From Galaxea fascicularis (taxonomy: Eukaryota; Cnidaria; Anthozoa; Scleractinia; Euphylliidae): DNA of 64,000 nt. A program made the translations under genes and the position numbers. Location of the stretch: the NCBI GenBank assembly GCA_948470475.1, contig OX419340.1, positions 15,210,616 through 15,274,615 on the forward strand. Reading direction: 5' to 3'. Under the pieces are notes generated by a model. That model worked only from the letters and a program-made list of their open reading frames with translations. It was not told the origin of the DNA and made no database searches. Shown here piece after piece: positions 12,501 to 21,500 of the stretch; position 1 is the first letter of the stretch, and each line of letters begins with the position of its first letter.

Positions 12501-15500
12501 GTGTCACGCAAGGTGCTGTCACGTCAGGTTCCTCCACCACACCTGCGAGAAGTCCGTATGAGAACGTTATAAATGACGGGTATTATGTGCGCATGGGAGG
12601 AGGCGCTCCTGATGCTAAGCAAACCGACAGGAACAGTAATGAAGCTCCTGAAGAACACAGTGAAAAGAGGAATTCTTCAGATAGTACAGGTATGTTCTTA
12701 TTAAGTTGAACTTCAAAGTTTGCTAAAACGATTTACAAAACCTTTGTGAGTGATTTTGATTTTACCTTACTTTTACGCAAGAGATTGGCAATATTCGTGT
12801 ATTTTAATCTTAATTTTACTTTCTTCTTCAGACGAAAATAAAGACGCCTTGGATTACGAAATGATGAAGAGTGGCGCTGCACCATTAAATCATCAATATG
12901 TGAATGTTAAACGGCAAGGTAAGTGCAAAGCATACGTTTCCAACATAACTGACTCCCACCCCTTCTCCCCCCTCCCCCGCCCCCCCCTATCCCCGCCCCC
13001 TACCCCAGCCCCACTATTACCCGTCACTATTACCCGTGGGTGAGAGTAAGGAGGGTCACCGAACAAAGTTTTTTTAATCAATTGTTGGCGTTGTTTGTCT
13101 CCACTTTAAAAAGAATCTGCTAACGAATTCATTATAGCTTTAGTCGGCATTAATTTAAATTGGAGCCCGCTTATGGGCTTGAACAGAGTAAAGTCCAAAA
13201 GTCAGAACAGTTATGAAATCATGACTTTATTCTCTCGCCTGTGTTAGGTTATGTTGAAGCTCTCAGTACCTACATTATTTGTGACGATTTATTAGACCTT
13301 AACTGTAATCGGACAAAACTTGCACCCGTTGTGGACGGGTGGCGAACTAAGATGAAACAGATTTTTACATCTGGAAAAGTTTGCTGGCGTAATGTCATGA
13401 AACTGTCAAGTCATCAACCATAAACAAAGTGATGGCAGTATATTCCTCTTGGCTGTCTTGAAGAGTTGCGGTTATTGGAGATACATTGTACTCATTGTGA
13501 GCTTAATGAACCAAATTATTTGATGAAAAATTTAAAACGCGTAAACATTCGTGTTTGATGTAAGAAGATTTTTAACGAGAACAATATGACGTCACTGGGT
13601 ATCAAGTTTGCACTCCTAGAGAATTTGTGGTGGAAGCATCGAATGAAAATGATCAATTTTGACACCTTCCTTTCACACAAGATTAACATTGATGGCATTG
13701 TTTGTTTGTTGGATGTTTGAGGATCATTCTTTTCGTGCGTTAGAGTTAACTTAGCAAGCCAAAGAGTAGTGTTTCAGCGTGGTAAATTGTCTACGTTCCC
13801 AGTGGTTTTGCTCATTGGATAACAATTTCAGTGTCAAATTTTTGTTTTAAATTCTTAGAATATCATTTCGATGGAATTAGCCTTACCGATGTAAAACGAT
13901 TAGTTTTTTAAAGCTTTTATGGCTAGAAGTTATGCGATTTAGAAGTCTCTGGAAAATCATCTTAGGTTTGAAGCCTTGCCGTATTTAACATCACGCGAAG
14001 AAATACCAAATAACATCAATATGAGACCTTTTGAGTGGAGCTCTTTTTGGGCACTGTGGTTTTTCTTAACCATAAAAAATGCGATTTTCTTTGAAAGAGC
14101 GTTTTTCCTGTGAGGCTGGAGAAATGTACAGCTCCACTTTCAGCTGCTTTGTTGTGTTCGTTGTCCTCTTTATTGATAACAGTGTTACATTTTTTCAAGC
14201 AGATGGCGCGGGCAATCCTGTTGGACCTTCGGGTAATGTTCCACTCAAGGTGAGTTAATATTTCCATTTTTAGGCATTAGAAAAAAAAGCTGACTTCCTC
14301 CTGGTCTTCCACGCCTTGGACTGAAGTAGAACTGGGTGTCCTTCCTTTCTCTCGATCGCCGGAACATCGTGAAAAGGTCCCTGTTGGAGTTAAGTTTGAA
14401 ATCGTGATTTAAAAATCATGATGATTTTTAAATCGTGTTGAAAGGTTTATTATGTTGCGGAAGTTTACAGGTCAAATTTCAAGTACTTTGGGCGTGAGAA
14501 CTTATAGTCTTGGAGTGGCTTAGGCCGCCCTACAGAGACGTGGGTGAAAGGTGGATTGCCCATATTTCTTCGTTAATGACAGTATTTCTACAACAAAAAG
14601 AAAGGGTCTTTCTGATTGGAGCGATGGGAATTAGACGGTCAGTGCGCTTTTTCAACGTATCAAGGTTAGATTGTGAAAATTGTGAAATTTGTTCACCGCG
14701 TTCTGCTCTAAATAGCAATGATGTCATGCACACAGGAAATGTACAATGAAAGAGAATCCTCATGTGAACGAGTGTGAAGCTCGTGAGAATCGATATTTAG
14801 CCTTATTTAGTCACATTAGGACTTCAAATCGCGTCTAAGAGCGCGGAAATGTCCGGGATGTTTGTACAGTACATGCGGTTTTGTGGTTGGTTAGAATAGC
14901 ATCGCTTCAATTCATAAACAAGTTGCCACTTTAATTTTGTTTGTTTAAAACACGCGCTTTCTAAGGCACATCGCTTACGCTGGCGATTTATCCATCTGGT
15001 AAGGCTGTTAAGAAACGTCTGTACAAGTCCTTAAAATGTTCATTTTATATATTTTGCTATCTGTTGACAGTAATAGATAAGGCTTATAAATAGTTTGTCG
15101 CCTGATACTGTATTTGAGTTTTCGCTCGAAATGTCTTTTTGTTTGCAAATTTCTTTAACGCTAGTTCGGTGAACACAGTGCGGTATTGTTTTTAGTTACA
15201 GGTCGGTTGACCACAACAGTCGTTTGTTAGTTTTTCTGTTTTGTAAATTTGACCTCATTTCCTTTTGTGGTTGCTTAATAGGAATAGGGGTGCTTCGAAC
15301 GTTGTGGTCTTTTACGAGTTTTGCTCTCCTCCTTTCGTTCTTTACTTATTTCATGGTGTTTGTGTGGTGTTTGATAGATGCGAGACTATAACGCGCTGTA
15401 CGACTGGTTGGAAAAGTTCAAGCTTGCAATCTACATCGATAACTTTGTGAAAGGAGGTTTTGACATGACCAGTGTACTTGGTATCACTGCAGAGGTAAGA

Positions 15501-18500
15501 GTTCAGATTAAAGTAACCTTTTCTAAAATCCACTTCGTTCATTTTTCTTCGGCTTAAGCCTCTGGCAGTACAATCTTGTGATGTTAGGCCTTTCAGTGGC
15601 ATATTTTACGCTTGCTGTATGTGTTTCACGGTTGTTTATAAAAGCCAACGTTAATGCGAAAGAAAAAAAGAAATTGAGTCTGAAAATACACTCTGCGCCT
15701 ACCTCACACACCATGGTCTTTAATAAATTGTGGTAAACTCTCTTTCTTTGGAAATTGACAATAATTATGTTTAGAAAGAGGGCGCTTCGAATGTTTATTT
15801 ATTTTGATCTATCGGGTTGAAATTTTTATAATTTGGAGAAAGACGGAGATTCCCTAACTCTGTTTCTTCCGCCTAAAGAAATTGGAGAAACGTTTCTTAA
15901 TTGCGAAAACAAAAGTCTCGAAGTGTTAGCTTTTGAGAGACAAGGAGTTTAAGTTGTGGGGAAAACTTTTGGTATGTAGTCTCGTTTGCGACAGTTACAA
16001 TATGTTTTAAATTGGTCAGCTTTTGTGTCATTTACGATCTCGTTTCCTTGATGAACGGGAGAGAAACGTAATATTCATGTAAGGTGGCTTGGACTTAAGA
16101 ACGGCGAGGGAAAGGAATTTGAATCGCAGAATTTGTTAAATGCTATGTCATTTTTCGAACCCGTCTTAAGAAAACATTCATTGTTATGAACCAACACAAG
16201 CCAATGATATATTGCTTGCTAAGTTGTCAGCACGAGGTGATCAGTAATCCACACCAGTCATTATCGTATTGAATTCCCTTTCCATAGGGTTGAGACTTTC
16301 GTGTCAAATGATTGCGACAAAAACAGATATTTCGTTCCTAGCTTTAGAAAAGGTAGCCAGAGAAGTAAGCTTGGTGGAGTGTTTCTATTGATTTTTTTTT
16401 ATCGTTCGTTTTGCTACCGTTTTGAGGGAAGATTCAGCCAGGGGCTTAAAATGCCCCTTTGTTGTGTATCGGGGTGTGAACAAATGGCTGATATTTCATA
16501 CCGTCGTTTCTCTTTCCCACACTCCCTGCCTCGCCCCGAAAACTCGGGACAGACCATTGGTCAAAGCATTCCCTGCTTTAGTCTCAAGGAAATAATAATC
16601 TATAGATGTATTGAAGTTCTAAACTACCCCAAAGCTAAAACCTGCGAACCCTCATATTAATTTGCATATTTAGTACTCCACCCTCCCCTCCCCAGTCACC
16701 TGCCTTACCCCACCCCTGGTGGAAACAATGGGTGAGGTAAAGTAGCGGTACAGGAAAACGCCGCTTAGTACCTTTGACCCGAATGGTTTAATCCACATAC
16801 GTAAACGTCAGACGTTACTCGTGACCACGGGGTAATGCGGTTCCAAAGCAGATTTCTTCCATTTGAATGGTCACACATTTGGTTTCAGTGACAGTCTTTG
16901 AAATTTAACACCACTTTTTAGGCCATCTCTATTTTATAACTGGAGTCTTTATTTTCGTGTAGGATCTGACGGCTATTAACGTGAAGAAAACAGGTCACAG
17001 GAAAAAGATTTTATCAGAGTCAGCCAAGCTGGAAGGAACGAGGGTATTTCCCAGAGAAAAACCAGTAAGTTTGTTTGAGTTTTTGCTTCATCTGTCAAGT
17101 GGAAAATAAAGATTTTCTCGGCCATTTTCGGTGTTCTTTGTGTTGTAAGCAATATAACTGACAAAATTACCGCGATGGTTCCCTTCACCCTAAACTTCGA
17201 AGACGACGAAACAGATAACCCTTGTCTCCATGACGTAATGCTAGAATTTGTCACCGTGAAAGACACAAAAAGGCCACAGGTAACGACGAGAACTAGTGTC
17301 TACTCCAGTAAAATTGGCTTAAGTCAAGTCACATGGTATTCAATGTTCTTAGTGATTTCATTGCAAAAAAAATAAACGTTAGGCTTGAGATGAAACTATA
17401 GAACTGTAAGCATCTTTAGTGAAACTGTAAGAAAGGAAAGTAGGGTTTTTCTGTGTTGTTTGTTGATTTTATGGTGTTCAAAATGGGTCCATGTAACTTT
17501 TGGGTTTTTAGTCTGAGGTCATGGTTTAGCAAGTAATGAGTTATGCAAGCTTTCTCAGTCTTAACCACGTCGATAAAAATATAGCCTGCGTAGCACGCAT
17601 TTCCGTCGGGTTTTCAGCGCTCAAAAGCCGATTTCCGAGTTTTGGATGTTCTCGCCCCATTTCTCGTGCATCCAAAATTCGGAAATTGGAGACCCCACGG
17701 AAACGCGTGCCACGCAGGCTAATAAAGAACGAATTTTGACAGAACTTTGCGTCCGAGCAATGTTAGAAATCGACTAACGGCTGACTTTGCGTTTTATAAA
17801 ACTCGTCTCTTGTAATTTTCTTGCAGAGAGATATCATGACGTGGCTGCGTCTGATTGGTTTAGAGCAGTATATTCCTGAATTTATGGACGGCGGGTTTGA
17901 TGACCTGGACTTCCTGCAGGATATGACACTGGAAGACTTGGTCACAATAGGAGTGACTAAACCAGGCCATCAGAGAAAGATTTGGCTGGCTGTGAACGCA
18001 CTGAAGGGAGGCGACGAGAATGGAAACATGCTGGAGCAACGGAAAACAACTCAGTCGGAAAATGTGCGAGATGAAGAGTTGGTGCCCCAGAAAAGGAAAG
18101 GTTATTTGGAGACCAGCTTGGACGGTGACGACTCCGGTGTCTCCACAGATGAAATCGAACCGGAAAACGCGCGAACGGATGACAGCGAAATGGAGTTTCC
18201 GCCTCCGCCTCTTCCGCTCAGGGAAGAGCTATTTGTTGAGGATTCATCGTCTGCGGAATCTGAGATTCCAGAACATCTACCATTGTCTGTTACCAGAAGA
18301 GCAGATGGTGAAGAATCGGTAGGTGAAAAGAAAGACCAAGCGGACAAAGTGGAGGAAACTAGTTCGTTTAACGAACTTAACGAGAAAGACAATGTTGAAA
18401 CAGCTGAGGACACTTCGTTGAGGGTTAATGAGGTGAACACTGATAGATCTGCTGATAGCGATGATGACGAGCCTCCTCCCCGTCCCCCCCCTCCTATGGA

Positions 18501-21500
18501 AAATATGAACATATCATTCTCCATACCCGACACCACCCATGATAATAATTTAAAAGGTCCAGTCAAGTCCGTGAAGAATATGGTGATGAAAGAAAATGAT
18601 AGAATACGGACCTTCTCTCTGGATTCCAGTTTTCAGAGACCCAAGAAACCCGCTGCGCCCCCGCCTGTCAAGCCAAAGAGCTTCAAGAAGCCCCCTCCCC
18701 CTGCGTTGAAGCCCAAGCCTCGGAAGGCTGCCTCGTTTTCGGGGCCTGGCGAGAGTAGCTTTGGAGTGGACAACAGCGGAGACAGGTCATCAGTCCAGTC
18801 TCTGTCCCCCACGAGTCTTGTGGAGAGTAAGTGTGTTTTTTCCTTCTACTCCTATCCATTTATGGGCAGGGACATTTGGCCTTTTTATAACCTTTTGCAT
18901 AGGCCGTTAGCGCCTCGTGGAACCAAAATTCAGATGTTGGGATCAAATCGTTTCGAGGAAACGCCAGTGTTAAATTAAATCCATTCAATAGGCCATTTCC
19001 GAGTTCATGTCTGCCTCCTCTTCAAAGCGAGTCTAAGTGCGAAGTTTTTGTGATGGTAATTAGCTCTATTTTATATATGAATGAAAACTAATTTTCATAA
19101 CAAAAACTTCGCACTTAGACTCGCTTTGAAGAGGAGGCAGACATGAACTCGGAAATGGCCTATCTTTTCCTAACGTGAATCGTTTTGATTAGAGCCCGAA
19201 CCTGGTTTTGGATTGGTGTGGTCACATTGTTCAATAAACGTCGAGTTTTTGTTACATAACAAAATTTGTTCAAGCCATCAAGCAATTCAGACAAACTACA
19301 TTGTAGATTAATGTTAAGGCGTTAAGTCTGACTTAAAATTCTCACAGATCAATCCGTAACAGTATTTCCTTCCGTACATTGTAAACAAACTTGCCAAGTG
19401 ATCGAAACAATCTTTATCAATTTCGTTGGTGATTTCTAAGTGACTGCTCAGTCGGGATTGAGGAGACTTTTTGCCGGTGCCTAAATTAACTTTCACGCGA
19501 GCATAGTGCTATAATTATAGAGGATCAATATAGTAACCGTTTTTGAGTTTAAATTAATTTGTTAACTAAACGTCTTTGTTACACATAGTAAACACAAAGC
19601 TTGGTGTTCAGCTAGCGTTTCTTCTTAGAGTTTTGCTTTTTCATATTTTCACTTTTAGGTCCGTACTTCATGTACGTTCATTCCCATTTGAATCAACTGT
19701 TTTGAACTGACGCACATACTCGAATCTTTTTATCTGTGCATTCGATCAGTACATGTATACCTGTAAGTTCATTTTCTCAAGTAAATAACCTAAAAGTTCG
19801 AAAACATCTTTGCCGCTGTGAGAATTATTTTCACGTACTGGCAGGTAATCCAAGTGTTTGCCAGTCTATGTCACGTGTTTCGTGAGTGCGCGTAGGCCTA
19901 GTCTCATTGCTTTGTAGTTCATGTGAAGTGTAGTTCTTCATCAAGTGGGTGTCATTACCATTGAGTCACGTGCGAAGTAATTGTCAATCACATTATCATC
20001 AGGGCGTAGCAGCACAGGTTCCAATCCGTTCTTGTGTCCGTCCTCCTCGTCGTCATCAGGCGGCAACCGTCAAAGCGGAAGCGGCAGTATCCATTCGCGC
20101 AGCAGTAGCGCCAGCAGCCAAGGCTCGGTGGAATCTATAATCGAAGAGTTCGAGGAACGGAAAAGGAGTTTTGAACGGCTAGACCGGAAGCATAATGCAC
20201 CAGAGCCAACGACATTCCAGTATAACGGAGGACGAGGATCGAGCCCGGGGGATGCTGCAAGAGGTAAACAGCGGTTCACCACGCGGTTAAGAAGCACTCT
20301 GTGTCCACTTTACTCAATCTGGCTGCATTTTAACCGTCTGCTTACGTCTCAAACATTCGTCACGACGACTGAAAGCACAATGTACCTCGACAATATTAAC
20401 TTTGATAACTACCAATTTATTAACGGAGTGTAACAGTATAAAAAAAGAGTCGCCTTTCAAAGGTGCTTAATGGTTCGCGCGCTTCTTAGCTCCATTACCA
20501 AGCTAACCTAGTATAAACTCAGCGTTTAAATCTGACGCCTATTTGCACTGCTAATGTCAATATGACAATGTTAAACTAATCTGAATGCGTTGTGACCGTA
20601 TTTGCAATCTCACTGACAAAAATGTTTCTATGGTTTCTTATTTTCTTGATGTTTTCCTTTAAGGCACTGCTTTGATCTTTTACTGTAATGAGTAACTCGT
20701 GCCCACTTATTTCAATCTTGTTGTACAGATTAGTATATAGGGATGAATACTGTGATCTCTCTTTGCCATACCGATTGGCGCTGCACTTGTCCCCTCCCTT
20801 GCCCTCTCTTTTTTAGGCCAATTCCTCCCCCCCCCCCTTTGAAGGTGGGCCCACACGAAGGGACATGTTGCAGGAACATGTTGCTGCAACATGTAACAGC
20901 GACATAATTATTTATAAACTGTACACGGGATCGTGTAACTGGGACGTGTAGCGGGGACATGAGTCAGGGAAAGGATTACGACTTGCAAACACACACGAAA
21001 ATGTACCTGGAACATGTCCCTGGTAAATGCTGCAGGGACATGTCCCCTCGTGTGAAACAACCGTGGTAATTGCGAGGGCTACTGTCTCGCTTGGGTATGT
21101 AGGTTCTCTCATGCATGTTTCTTGTTTCTTTATGAACGGTGCAACTGCTTCTACTAATGCGACGAATTAAGCGTGTGGCATCCTCGTGTATTCAGCAAAA
21201 CTCTTTAAAAATCGTATGATAAGCTTCCCGTTCGGTACGTCGCGGTAGCCATTGACGGCACCAGGCCTGTCGTTCCAGCATCACAGCAGCTTCATCTTCA
21301 AACAGCATTCAAAACAACAACCAATTACTAGCGCGACTGCGGACTCCTCTGTGAACGGCCGCCAATTTTGTTTTCCTGATGCACTACCACAAAGCAAGAT
21401 GGATCTTGTCTCCGATTGGCTCAAATATCAGTTTTGCTGCAGCGACATGTTACACTATCGTGCACACGATGATCATGGGTTCTCATGCCAAGTTCTGTCG

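Noticed and set aside
15378..15380. ATG as a start of a separate SAM-domain gene
   Set aside because: It follows a splice acceptor and continues the Caskin frame from the previous exon.
18102..18566. 154-codon open frame on the minus strand
   Set aside because: It is antisense to the SAM2/proline-rich Caskin exon and its Ser/Gly-rich product mirrors that exon's biased codons.
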